DNA of 8,452 nt, taken from Bdellovibrionota bacterium. GTDB lineage: Bacteria > Bdellovibrionota > Bacteriovoracia > Bacteriovoracales > Bacteriovoracaceae. Positions 1 through 6,508 of this stretch are shown here, piece after piece. Position 1 is the stretch's first letter. The number at the start of each line of letters is the position of its first letter. Both the position numbers and the translations under genes were made by a program. The notes beneath the pieces are model-generated. The model did not search any database. It saw only the letters and a program-made list of their open reading frames with translations, and was not told the DNA's origin. The stretch is taken from NCBI GenBank assembly GCA_030836365.1, contig JAURQB010000100.1, positions 1-8,452 of the forward strand, written 5' to 3'.

Positions 1-156
1 ACAGTTCAGGATGAACTGTTCTGAGGTCTAGTCATTTAGCACGAATCTAGGATGGGCGAATGACGCCGAACAACTCAGGACAGTTCAGGATGAACTGTTC
101 TGAGGTCTAGTCATTTAGCACGAATCCAGGATGGGCGAATGACGCCGAACAACTCA
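1..156. repeat. Two tandem copies of a 79-bp intergenic repeat
   Basis: Copy 1 is 1-79 and copy 2 begins at 80 with the same sequence, continuing to about 156, where similarity stops. The only difference over the shared stretch is T at 48 against C at 127. The unit is about 48% GC (38 of 79 bases), visibly richer than its surroundings. Because 79 is not a multiple of three and no reading frame continues through it, it is not coding. Each unit also holds a 6-bp inverted repeat, GTCATT/AATGAC (31-36 with 59-64, and 110-115 with 138-143), and a small GGCG/CGCC stem at 55-58 with 64-67. The window starts inside or at the edge of the array, so more copies may lie to the left. It sits 3' of the minus-strand gene ending at 179. 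I do not recognise the family. Confidence 0.93.
74..104. repeat. Near-perfect hairpin across the junction of the 79-bp repeats
   Basis: Bases 74-87 pair with 91-104 around a three-base GGA loop. This gives a 14-bp stem with a single G-T (wobble) pair at 79/99. The outer part of the stem (CTCAG) comes from the end of copy 1 and the inner part (ACAGTTCA) from the start of copy 2, so the structure is fully formed only where two units abut. The first 8 bp of the stem (ACAGTTCA-GGA-TGAACTGT) also exist alone at 1-19. No T-tract follows on either strand, so it is not a classical intrinsic terminator, but it could end or protect the 3' end of the minus-strand transcript arriving from 179. Confidence 0.8.
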
Positions 157-178
157 TCTTTCAAAATTAGATAGATCG

Positions 179-805
179 TTACTCTTTATCGTCCCATTTA
201 ATGTCTTCGTTAATCTTGACACCGTCTACGGCCCGAGGTGCTTCTTCTTTGATAAATGGGAATCGAACCTCATCAAATCCGTTTACTTTTTCTTCGTGGG
301 AAATAAAGATATTGCATGGAGAAGCTTCACATAAACTTGAAAGGTAGTAATCCTCAGGAAATGGATTAACTTCTATTTCTCCCTCTTCATTCGTTTTCAT
401 TTCTTCTAGTGGGTTTTTCTCGTCTCTTTTAACGATGATTGTCCCTTTTATTTTTTCAGGGGGAATTTCACTGGTCAGATTCCACGTACCAAAATGAAAG
501 AAATCTAGGTAAAAAGTGGATTTATCGTATTTAAGCTTTCTTGGCAGGGATAGACTCTGAATAAACCTTCTCGTGCTGGCATCTTTCGATTTATGGCATA
601 GCTTGTCCACTAAGTTGCTGTTTTGCAATCTGATGATGTAAGCACCAGGTTCCTTGGTTGATCTAAAAAGAATATATTGAAAGGCAATGCTAAATAGTGA
701 ATATAGTTTGTGTTGCGTGAAATGAAGAGTCTTTTGATTTTCTGTTTCGACTAATTGCTTGACGGATTCATATAGGTCTTGGCGCGACAAATCACGATTA
801 CTCAT
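179..805 (-). CDS. Hypothetical protein, 208 aa, cytoplasmic, function unknown
   Basis: I do not recognise this protein. It starts at an ATG (803-805 on the complement) with an AAAAGGT ribosome binding site seven bases upstream, and ends at TAA. There is no signal peptide. A short hydrophobic stretch (about residues 34-47, LYSLFSIAFQYILF) is interrupted by polar residues and looks like a buried helix rather than a membrane segment. Residues 85-125 alternate hydrophobic and polar residues in a beta-rich manner. The C-terminal third (about 128-208) is rich in Glu and Asp with scattered Pro, typical of a flexible acidic tail, and ends in KWDDKE. Cysteines occur at 70, 159 and 164. The gene is transcribed away from fusA from a shared intergenic region and runs into the 79-bp tandem repeats, suggesting it is monocistronic. 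The good ribosome binding site and clean length support a real gene. Confidence 0.75.
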   Translation of the reverse strand: MSNRDLSRQDLYESVKQLVETENQKTLHFTQHKLYSLFSIAFQYILFRSTKEPGAYIIRLQNSNLVDKLCHKSKDASTRRFIQSLSLPRKLKYDKSTFYLDFFHFGTWNLTSEIPPEKIKGTIIVKRDEKNPLEEMKTNEEGEIEVNPFPEDYYLSSLCEASPCNIFISHEEKVNGFDEVRFPFIKEEAPRAVDGVKINEDIKWDDKE

Positions 806-812
806 TAACTTT

Positions 813-819
813 ACCTTTT
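813..819 (-). promoter_or_regulatory. Ribosome binding site of the 208-aa gene
   Basis: On the complement this reads AAAAGGT and lies seven bases before the ATG at 805-803. It supports that start; no other in-frame start lies close upstream. Confidence 0.6.
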
Positions 820-906
820 CTTTTGCATGATTTCATAATTGGGAAAAGGTTTTAATGAATAGGGTGAAAAATGGCAAGCGATACTTAGTAATCATTTCTT
901 ATATTC

Positions 907-912
907 ATTATA
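907..912 (-). promoter_or_regulatory. Possible -10 element for the 208-aa gene
   Basis: The complement reads a perfect TATAAT here, about 100 bases before the start codon. No convincing -35 lies 16-18 bases upstream; the nearest TTGAAT (934-939, complement) leaves a 21-base gap, which is too long. It lies just outside the fusA -35 (917-922), so the two divergent promoters would be back to back and could interfere. Confidence 0.3.
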
Positions 913-916
913 GTTA

Positions 917-945
917 TTGACTCATGGGCGCTGATTCAATAGTAT
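917..945 (+). promoter_or_regulatory. Sigma-70-type promoter of fusA
   Basis: TTGACT (917-922, five of six consensus bases) is followed after exactly 17 bases by TAGTAT (940-945, four of six). The predicted transcription start is near 952, giving a leader of about 45 bases before the fusA ATG. No attenuator or riboswitch-like fold is evident in that short leader. Confidence 0.6.
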
Positions 946-984
946 TGCGCAAATTTAATTACAGTTAAACTACCCAAATTACAT

Positions 985-988
985 GGAG
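985..988 (+). promoter_or_regulatory. Ribosome binding site of fusA
   Basis: GGAG lies eight bases before the ATG at 997 and seventeen bases before the second in-frame ATG at 1006. The spacing favours 997 as the start, giving the N-terminus MKLMAKTRN, although MAKTRN alone resembles the usual EF-G beginning. Confidence 0.7.
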
Positions 989-996
989 TAACTTAC

Positions 997-3150
997 ATGA
1001 AACTAATGGCCAAAACGAGAAATATTGGGATTTCTGCCCACATTGACTCGGGAAAAACGACTCTGACAGAAAGAATTCTTTACTACTGCGACAAAATTCA
1101 CAAAATCGAAGACGTTCGTGGTGGCGGTGATGGTGCGAAAATGGACCACATGGAGCTAGAGAAGGAAAAAGGGATTACGATTACTTCTGCAGCAACAACT
1201 GTCCACTGGCATGGTATTGCTAACGAAGGAATCACTTTTGCTGAAGGTGTTGATAAAAATGCTAGAGTAAATATTATCGATACTCCAGGGCACGTTGACT
1301 TCACTGTTGAAGTTGAGCGTTCACTAAGAGTTCTTGATGGTGCGATTCTTGTACTTTGTTCTGTCGCTGGTGTTCAGTCTCAGTCAATTACAGTTGACCG
1401 TCAGATGAAAAGATATAAAGTTCCAAGACTTGCTTTCCTTAACAAGATGGATCGTATGGGCGCAAACCCTTTTAAAGGTAGAGATGCTCTTATCGAAAAA
1501 CTTGGTCACAATGCAGTTCTAATGCAAATTCCTATTGGTGCAGAAGATGAATTCTGTGGTGTTGTTGATCTTGTGACAAAGCAAGCTTTCTACTTTGATG
1601 GCGATAACGGTGAAAACATTCGTATCGAAGATTGTCCAGCTGATCTAGTTGATCAAATGGAAGAGTACAGAGCAGAAATGATTGATAAAGTTGCTGAGTA
1701 CGATGATGAAGTAATGGAGAATTACCTTGAAGGTAATGAGCCATCAGAAGCTGATTTACATAAGTGTATTAAAGTTGGTGTTAACTCTCTTTCACTAACT
1801 CCAGTTTACATGGGATCTGCGTTCAAAAACAAAGGTGTTCAAACTCTTCTAAACGCAATTACAAGATATCTTCCATCTCCACTTGAGTGTGCGAAGCCTA
1901 CAGCGGTTACGGAGGAAAATGAATCTGTTGAACTAGAACCAAATAAAGAAAAAGATCTTGTATGTATGGCGTTTAAAATTACAGATGAGCAATTTGGACA
2001 GTTAACATATACGAGAATTTACCAAGGGACTCTGACAAAAGGTGAGACTGTTTACAACACAAGAACAAAAAAGAAAGTTCGTGTTGGGCGTATGGTTCGA
2101 ATGAACTCAAACGATAGAGAAAATATCGACTCGGCACACGCTGGTGACATCATTGCAATGGTTGGGGTTGATTGCGCTTCCGGTGATACATTTGTAGGAA
2201 ATGATAAGCATCTTAATATCTCTTGTGAGGGGATCCACGTTCCAATTCCAGTTATTGAGCTTTCAATTACCGTTAAAGATAAAAACGAGCAAGCGAAGCT
2301 TTCAAAAGGTCTACAAAGGTTTCTTAAAGAAGACCCGACTTTCCACGTTTACACAGATGAAGAATCTAATGAAACAAGAATTGCAGGAATGGGTGAGCTA
2401 CACCTTGAAATTTACGTAGAAAGACTAAAGCGTGAGTACGGTGTAAATCCAACAATTGGTGCTCCTCAGGTTAACTATAGAGAAACAATCGCTATGGAAG
2501 CTGGCTTTGATTATTTACATAAGAAGCAAACTGGTGGTTCTGGTCAATTTGGTCAAGTTGTCGGACGAATTAGACCTCTTACGGATGAAGAAAAAGATAC
2601 GGAAGATCAAAACTTTAAGTTTAATAACAATATTAAAGGTGGATCGATTCCAAGTGAATTCATCGGTGCTTGTGAGAAAGGTTTCAATGATATTATGGAG
2701 AAAGGCCCATTGGCGGCATTCCCACTAATTAACGTTGAAGTTTTCCTAGAGGACGGTAAGTATCACGATGTTGACTCATCTGATATGGCGTTTAGAATTG
2801 CTTCTCGTCAGGCGATGAGACAAGCAATTTCAAAAGCTGATGCGAAACTTCTTGAGCCATTAATGAAAGTAGAAGTGACAACTCCTGATGAGTATCAAGG
2901 TTCAGTAATTGGTGACCTTTCCTCAAGAAGAGGGATGATCCAAGGCTCTGAAACCGATCCAAATGGTGAAGTAATTATTAACGCACTCGTTCCACTAAGT
3001 GAAATGTTTGGTTACTCAAATGAGCTTCGTTCAATGTCTGCTGGTAAAGCGTCATTCACGATGGAATTTGATAAATACTCAGAATGTCCAAATAATATTT
3101 CTGAAAAAGTAATGGCCGAAAGAAAAGAAAAACTTCTTTCTGACGACTAG
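997..3150 (+). CDS. fusA: Elongation factor G, spdEFG1 / mitochondrial EF-G1 type
   Basis: This 717-residue GTPase moves tRNAs and mRNA through the ribosome after each peptide bond. The G domain carries AHIDSGKT (14-21, P-loop), KGIT in switch I (58-61), DTPGH (95-99) and NKMD (149-152). Domain II, the KKQTGGSGQFG stretch of domain IV and the tip loop YHDVDSSDMAF are intact, and the C-terminal domain ends normally. Several signatures match the mitochondrial EF-G1/spdEFG1 lineage rather than the E. coli type: IDSGKTTLTER, MDHMELEKEKGIT, AFYFDGDNGENIR and GVDCASGDTF. Compared from memory with human GFM1, an extra segment of about 15 residues lies between W71 and NIIDTPGH (residues 72-91). No rpsL, rpsG or tuf gene adjoins it, so it stands outside a str operon with its own promoter and terminator. 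A second EF-G (recycling type) would be expected elsewhere in the genome. Confidence 0.97.
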   Translation: MKLMAKTRNIGISAHIDSGKTTLTERILYYCDKIHKIEDVRGGGDGAKMDHMELEKEKGITITSAATTVHWHGIANEGITFAEGVDKNARVNIIDTPGHVDFTVEVERSLRVLDGAILVLCSVAGVQSQSITVDRQMKRYKVPRLAFLNKMDRMGANPFKGRDALIEKLGHNAVLMQIPIGAEDEFCGVVDLVTKQAFYFDGDNGENIRIEDCPADLVDQMEEYRAEMIDKVAEYDDEVMENYLEGNEPSEADLHKCIKVGVNSLSLTPVYMGSAFKNKGVQTLLNAITRYLPSPLECAKPTAVTEENESVELEPNKEKDLVCMAFKITDEQFGQLTYTRIYQGTLTKGETVYNTRTKKKVRVGRMVRMNSNDRENIDSAHAGDIIAMVGVDCASGDTFVGNDKHLNISCEGIHVPIPVIELSITVKDKNEQAKLSKGLQRFLKEDPTFHVYTDEESNETRIAGMGELHLEIYVERLKREYGVNPTIGAPQVNYRETIAMEAGFDYLHKKQTGGSGQFGQVVGRIRPLTDEEKDTEDQNFKFNNNIKGGSIPSEFIGACEKGFNDIMEKGPLAAFPLINVEVFLEDGKYHDVDSSDMAFRIASRQAMRQAISKADAKLLEPLMKVEVTTPDEYQGSVIGDLSSRRGMIQGSETDPNGEVIINALVPLSEMFGYSNELRSMSAGKASFTMEFDKYSECPNNISEKVMAERKEKLLSDD

Positions 3151-3173
3151 GTCATTGTTCAAAAATCTTTTTT

Positions 3174-3205
3174 AAAAAAAGGGAGTGGAAACACTCCCTT
3201 TTTTA
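3174..3205. terminator. Bidirectional hairpin terminator between fusA and the lipoprotein gene
   Basis: GGGAGTG (3181-3187) pairs with CACTCCC (3192-3198) across a GAAA tetraloop. The stem is extended by A-T pairs from the flanking A-run (3174-3180) and T-run (3199-3204) to about 13 bp. The T-run serves fusA on the plus strand, and the A-run gives a U-tract for the minus-strand gene. The TAA stop of the lipoprotein gene (complement of 3203-3205) lies inside the T-run, so the two convergent genes share one compact terminator. Confidence 0.93.
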
Positions 3206-5332
3206 TTTTTCCTTCACTTTATAAATTTTTAATTTTGCCCTAGACATGTAGCTAACAAAAATTCGCTCTTTCTCTTGTGAGTATTCAAACTTAGGGGCAT
3301 TGGTGATCATGTCACTGACGGTATCACTCATTATCTTTTTGTATCTAGTTGAACTTTTCTTTTCAAATAATTTAAGAGTGACATTCTTATCTGAATCAAT
3401 ATCAGCGGCAATAACGTAGTCATCATACCAGGCGACTACGGAATCGACGTTTTTAAGTTTTTCCTTTTTCTCAATATCGCCGCCGCTAATTTCATAAATA
3501 TATGGGCCAATGAAAAAACGACGTCCAGTTGAATCAACACGAATGAGCTCCCCGTTAAAGAAGCGCGCGTCTGTCTCTTCAGATACTTCATCTGATACAT
3601 CGATTGTTTTTCTCTTTCTCATATTGTCGAATGTATCTCTAATTTCAATTTGGTTGGTGTTTCTATAGAAAACGAAGAGTCGGCCGGAGATGCTATCGAT
3701 CGCAAGTTGGACTGTACCTACGTGATTATCTGACTCATGCTCGCCGCTATCTTTAAGCGGCGTGAATGCACTTACCGTATATGTTACTTTCATTCTTTTT
3801 ACATTTACCTCTGTTATTTTTCCCTGTTCGGGTAAAGAGATATAAAGTTTGTTGGTTGCTGAATTAAAAGTCATGCTTGGAATGAGGTCTGTGCGTCCTT
3901 GATCCATTCCATAACTAGTTAGCTCGATTGTTCCTTTTAACTCTAAAGAATTGATATCAAAAATTTCTACCGCAGAGGCGAAGTGAGAAAAAACATAAAC
4001 CTCTTCTCTTTCTGCTGAGAGTTCAATTTTAGAAGGCCAATTTCTCGTTTTAATCTCGGTTACTTGATCTGTCGAGTAATCATAGTGTAAGAGACTAGAT
4101 CCACCTAAGCGGTTAATGAGAAATGCTTCTTTTCCATTCGGGTGCAACTTAAAAGCCTCAATGCTGGTTCCAACATCAATTTGTTTTACTTTTTTACTAT
4201 CGCGAATTGTAGAGATTTTTCCTAGTAACTTTGTTTTGAATTGCTGGAGTTGACCTAACTCTAATTGATCATAATTAATTCTTGAAACAGTGCCCTGGGC
4301 CATATTTGTCACGTATAATTTTTCGAGGTTTCCAATTAGTGCCATCCGACTTGACTTCATTCCCAAGGCGATACTTTTATTCACTTCAAGAGTTTCAGGA
4401 TCTCTTATTTCAATTGAACCATAAGGAGCTTCTGATTCTTCTGAATCTTCTCCTGTTCTCGTGATAACGATCAAGCCTAATTTCTTGGAATAGTGAAGGT
4501 CTTGAAACTCAGTTCCGTTTGATGGTTTTGTTGCCCATTCCCCTCTTGAATTTTTCATACTGAGTCGATTATTATTCAATAAAAAATAGCGGCCGTTTAA
4601 CTGATCTACTGCAACTTCTAATGCTCCTTTGTATGGCACCGAAATAGACTGGACACTCCAGTCAGAGCTATCAATGATAGCGACTGCAGAGTTAGATAGC
4701 TCACCATTAACATTACTGTAATCGCCTCCATCATTTGATAAGGCGACATAAATTTTATCTCCTCTTATTTTCATTCCTTGGGGGCCATGAATTCCCAGGT
4801 TTGAATTTAATCCCAGATGTAGTCTTTCAAGTGTATTTGCTTTAAACGCAATGACTTCATTTTTTGATGAGAAAGATACGAGAACGTAATTTTTTGATTC
4901 AAGAAAAGCAATTTTTGCAGGTGTACCAATGTTTGTCAGGTCCAGTGTTTGCATTACTTTTCCACTGGCCGGATCCATTTTAACGAGAACTTTAGAGCTC
5001 CTGTCTGCAATAAATAGATGTCCAGTACTCTCTTGAACGGCCATGTAGGAGAGATGATATCCCGAAATAGTTGAATCGATATATTTTTCTAACTGATCTG
5101 TATTAGCATCAATAACTGCAATTTGCGGAGATAGGATCGATTGAACATAGACCTTTGATCTCCTGGAGTCTGTTGCAATATCAAAAAGCTTAATTGCATT
5201 TCCACCACTAACGTTACCAATCTTTGTGTTTAAGTAAACCGTTTTTTTGCTTGTTAGCTCAAGCTCGTTACAACCAAACAACACAGTCGTTAGGATTAAA
5301 ATAAATAAATTATTTACTTTGGTTAATTTCAT
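3203..5332 (-). CDS. Lipoprotein with YVTN/WD40-like beta-propeller repeats
   Basis: This 709-residue protein begins with a lipoprotein signal: K2 and K5, a hydrophobic core (9-19) and the lipobox LFGC, with Cys21 as the lipidation site. Asn22 at position +2 would permit outer-membrane sorting by the E. coli Lol rule. The rest is built of repeated four-stranded units typical of beta-propellers. Each has a KLYV- or RLFV-like strand followed by a strand such as IAVIDANT, VEIFDINS or IEIRD. Clear examples are about 60-80, 105-131, 193-222, 306-322, 338-353, 445-470, 495-512 and 551-570, enough for two propellers. KLYVTN (338-343) matches the YVTN signature. I see no catalytic motif. Likely roles are binding or scaffolding at the cell surface or in the periplasm, but the ligand is unknown. 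The gene is single, divergent from the phosphatase and convergent with fusA. Confidence 0.85.
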   Translation of the reverse strand: MKLTKVNNLFILILTTVLFGCNELELTSKKTVYLNTKIGNVSGGNAIKLFDIATDSRRSKVYVQSILSPQIAVIDANTDQLEKYIDSTISGYHLSYMAVQESTGHLFIADRSSKVLVKMDPASGKVMQTLDLTNIGTPAKIAFLESKNYVLVSFSSKNEVIAFKANTLERLHLGLNSNLGIHGPQGMKIRGDKIYVALSNDGGDYSNVNGELSNSAVAIIDSSDWSVQSISVPYKGALEVAVDQLNGRYFLLNNNRLSMKNSRGEWATKPSNGTEFQDLHYSKKLGLIVITRTGEDSEESEAPYGSIEIRDPETLEVNKSIALGMKSSRMALIGNLEKLYVTNMAQGTVSRINYDQLELGQLQQFKTKLLGKISTIRDSKKVKQIDVGTSIEAFKLHPNGKEAFLINRLGGSSLLHYDYSTDQVTEIKTRNWPSKIELSAEREEVYVFSHFASAVEIFDINSLELKGTIELTSYGMDQGRTDLIPSMTFNSATNKLYISLPEQGKITEVNVKRMKVTYTVSAFTPLKDSGEHESDNHVGTVQLAIDSISGRLFVFYRNTNQIEIRDTFDNMRKRKTIDVSDEVSEETDARFFNGELIRVDSTGRRFFIGPYIYEISGGDIEKKEKLKNVDSVVAWYDDYVIAADIDSDKNVTLKLFEKKSSTRYKKIMSDTVSDMITNAPKFEYSQEKERIFVSYMSRAKLKIYKVKEK

Positions 5333-5336
5333 GTTT

Positions 5337-5342
5337 CCCCCT
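5337..5342 (-). promoter_or_regulatory. Ribosome binding site of the lipoprotein gene, unusually close
   Basis: The complement reads AGGGGG only four bases before the ATG (5332-5330). The purine run is a plausible Shine-Dalgarno sequence, but the spacing is shorter than usual. The following lipoprotein signal sequence confirms this start. Confidence 0.5.
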
Positions 5343-5398
5343 ATTTAGGCATACATAGTGCAACACTAAGGCCAAAACACAGACGCTAAGTGGTTGAA

Positions 5399-5404
5399 AT
5401 TATA
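5399..5404 (-). promoter_or_regulatory. Probable -10 element of the lipoprotein gene
   Basis: The complement reads a perfect TATAAT about 67 bases before the start codon, giving a predicted leader of about 60 bases. No recognisable -35 lies at the usual distance; the upstream DNA is AT-rich. An activator-dependent promoter, or use of another sigma factor, is possible. Confidence 0.4.
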
Positions 5405-5486
5405 CTAAATAAATTAAATAAGCCGTTGATAATTTCTATTGGGTGTTTGTGATAAAACACATTGTCCTGAAACCTACTGATTGTCT

Positions 5487-5515
5487 TTGTCTTATCGATA
5501 TTACGATTGCATAAT
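5487..5515 (+). promoter_or_regulatory. Promoter of the phosphatase gene, predicting a leaderless mRNA
   Basis: TTGTCT (5487-5492, four of six consensus bases) and CATAAT (5510-5515, five of six) are separated by exactly 17 bases. The usual distance from the -10 places transcription start at about 5522-5523, which is the A of the ATG at 5523. No Shine-Dalgarno sequence precedes that ATG. Confidence 0.5.
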
Positions 5516-5522
5516 TTTCGCC

Positions 5523-6407
5523 ATGAAAAACTATAAATTTATATTGATTTGCGTGGCGTCTCTTTTTTCATTGATGGCGAATTCCCAACGTTTTGCCGTC
5601 ATTGGCGATGCCGGACACTGGAACATTCGTGCCCAGGAGGTGAGAGATTCTATTGCCGTATCTGGAATTACTGATCTCGTTTTACCAGGTGATAATTTAT
5701 ATAATACTAGTCTTGAATACGATGATGTTTGGTCTCACTGGCGTGAACATCAATTAGAATTTTCCGTAACTGCTTTGGGGAATCACTATAAAAGTATTCC
5801 TGAAGAAATTCGGTATTTTAATATGCCGTCCACATTTTATGTAAAAGATTATGATGACGTTCGGTTTATTGTTTTAGACTCAGAAACGCAAGATGTCCTG
5901 GATCAACAGAAATCGTTTTTAATTGATGCCTTAGAAAAATCAACGAAAATGTTTAATGTATTAGTTTATCATCACCCAATGGCGACGGTAAGTTATCGTC
6001 ATGGTTGGAAAGAACGCGAAGAATTTCACATGGCCATGCGTCCAGTTATAAAAAAATATAATCAAAAAATAAATTTAATTATCAACGGGCATGACCACAT
6101 CGCTAGCCTATTTACTTATGATGGAATGGCGGTTCTTGTTTCGGGAGCAGTATTTGAATCCCGCCCGGCACCAGCTTTTGAGTATCAGCAAGAGGGTGGA
6201 GGTTATGTTCAGACAAAGTGGGTAAATACAGTAGGCCATTATTGGGTTGAATTAGACTTTGATGCCAAGAAAAATTTCATCAAATTAGGTTTTGTTCGAA
6301 CTGATAAGAGCGAAGTTAGCTGTTTAATTTATATAAAGGGGCAAGAAATTTATCGACATCAATCATGCTTGAAGAGTCCGATGTTTTTCGATAATTCAAT
6401 GCTTTAG
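5523..6407 (+). CDS. Secreted purple-acid-phosphatase-like metallophosphoesterase
   Basis: This 294-residue protein belongs to the calcineurin-like metallophosphoesterase superfamily, closest in motif pattern to small purple (tartrate-resistant) acid phosphatases. All seven metal-ligand positions of that family are visible: D29 in GDAG, D57 and Y60 in GDNLY, N87 in GNH, H150 in YHHP, and H190 and H192 in GHDH. The Tyr of GDNxY is the ligand that marks purple acid phosphatases. Residues 1-20 form a signal peptide (MKNYKFILI..., hydrophobic core, probable cleavage after A19) with no lipobox, so it is likely periplasmic or secreted, probably hydrolysing phosphomonoesters. C267 and C282 could form a disulphide. 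The frame is open upstream to a TTG at 5481, but that start would bury the signal peptide and overlap the predicted promoter, so I chose the ATG. The substrate is not predictable. Confidence 0.88.
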   Translation: MKNYKFILICVASLFSLMANSQRFAVIGDAGHWNIRAQEVRDSIAVSGITDLVLPGDNLYNTSLEYDDVWSHWREHQLEFSVTALGNHYKSIPEEIRYFNMPSTFYVKDYDDVRFIVLDSETQDVLDQQKSFLIDALEKSTKMFNVLVYHHPMATVSYRHGWKEREEFHMAMRPVIKKYNQKINLIINGHDHIASLFTYDGMAVLVSGAVFESRPAPAFEYQQEGGGYVQTKWVNTVGHYWVELDFDAKKNFIKLGFVRTDKSEVSCLIYIKGQEIYRHQSCLKSPMFFDNSML

Positions 6408-6442
6408 ATATCGTAAAGGTTGTATAAATTACACTGATACTA

Positions 6443-6453
6443 TTCAAATTGAA
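6443..6453. promoter_or_regulatory. Small inverted repeat at the LysR-gene promoter, possible operator
   Basis: TTCAA-A-TTGAA is a perfect 5-bp inverted repeat around one base, overlapping the likely -35 of the regulator gene. LysR proteins often repress their own genes, so an autoregulatory site is conceivable. However, the repeat is short and does not show the usual T-N11-A spacing. Confidence 0.2.
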
Positions 6454-6479
6454 CTTAATTTGCCCGGCCATTGTATAAT
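6449..6479 (+). promoter_or_regulatory. Promoter of the LysR-type regulator gene
   Basis: A perfect TATAAT (6474-6479) is preceded by TTGAAC (6449-6454, four of six) with a slightly long 19-base spacer. Transcription would start near 6486, leaving a leader of about 23 bases. No good Shine-Dalgarno sequence is present before the ATG at 6509. I see no hairpin terminator between the phosphatase stop (6407) and this promoter, so read-through from the phosphatase gene is possible. Confidence 0.5.
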
Positions 6480-6508
6480 CCAGCCAAACAAACGTACTGG
6501 TTAACAAA

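Noticed and set aside
1..156. CRISPR array or integron attC sites
   Set aside because: The copies are contiguous, with no unique spacers between short repeats. I also could not find the paired core boxes expected of attC or any integrase gene.
806..996. Riboswitch or leader attenuator upstream of fusA
   Set aside because: The predicted leader is only about 45 bases and shows no stem of note.
1098..1304. Small minus-strand open frame inside fusA
   Set aside because: It is antisense to the conserved GTPase domain and its codons are explained by EF-G conservation; it is a shadow frame.
2201..2728. Small plus-strand open frames in another frame inside fusA
   Set aside because: EF-G is intact across the region, so these are out-of-frame shadows and not evidence of a frameshift.
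5443..5460. GTGTTT/AAACAC inverted repeat with TGTGA, resembling a CRP-type site
   Set aside because: Only one half-site resembles TGTGA and the other half does not match. The 6-bp repeat is short enough to arise by chance in AT-rich DNA.
5481..5522. Upstream TTG start for the phosphatase
   Set aside because: It would put 14 residues before a clear signal peptide and lies within the predicted promoter, with no ribosome binding site.
6316..6507. A 63-residue open frame on the minus strand across the phosphatase-LysR gap
   Set aside because: It overlaps the end of the phosphatase gene and both promoter elements of the LysR gene, and has no ribosome binding site or recognisable protein features.
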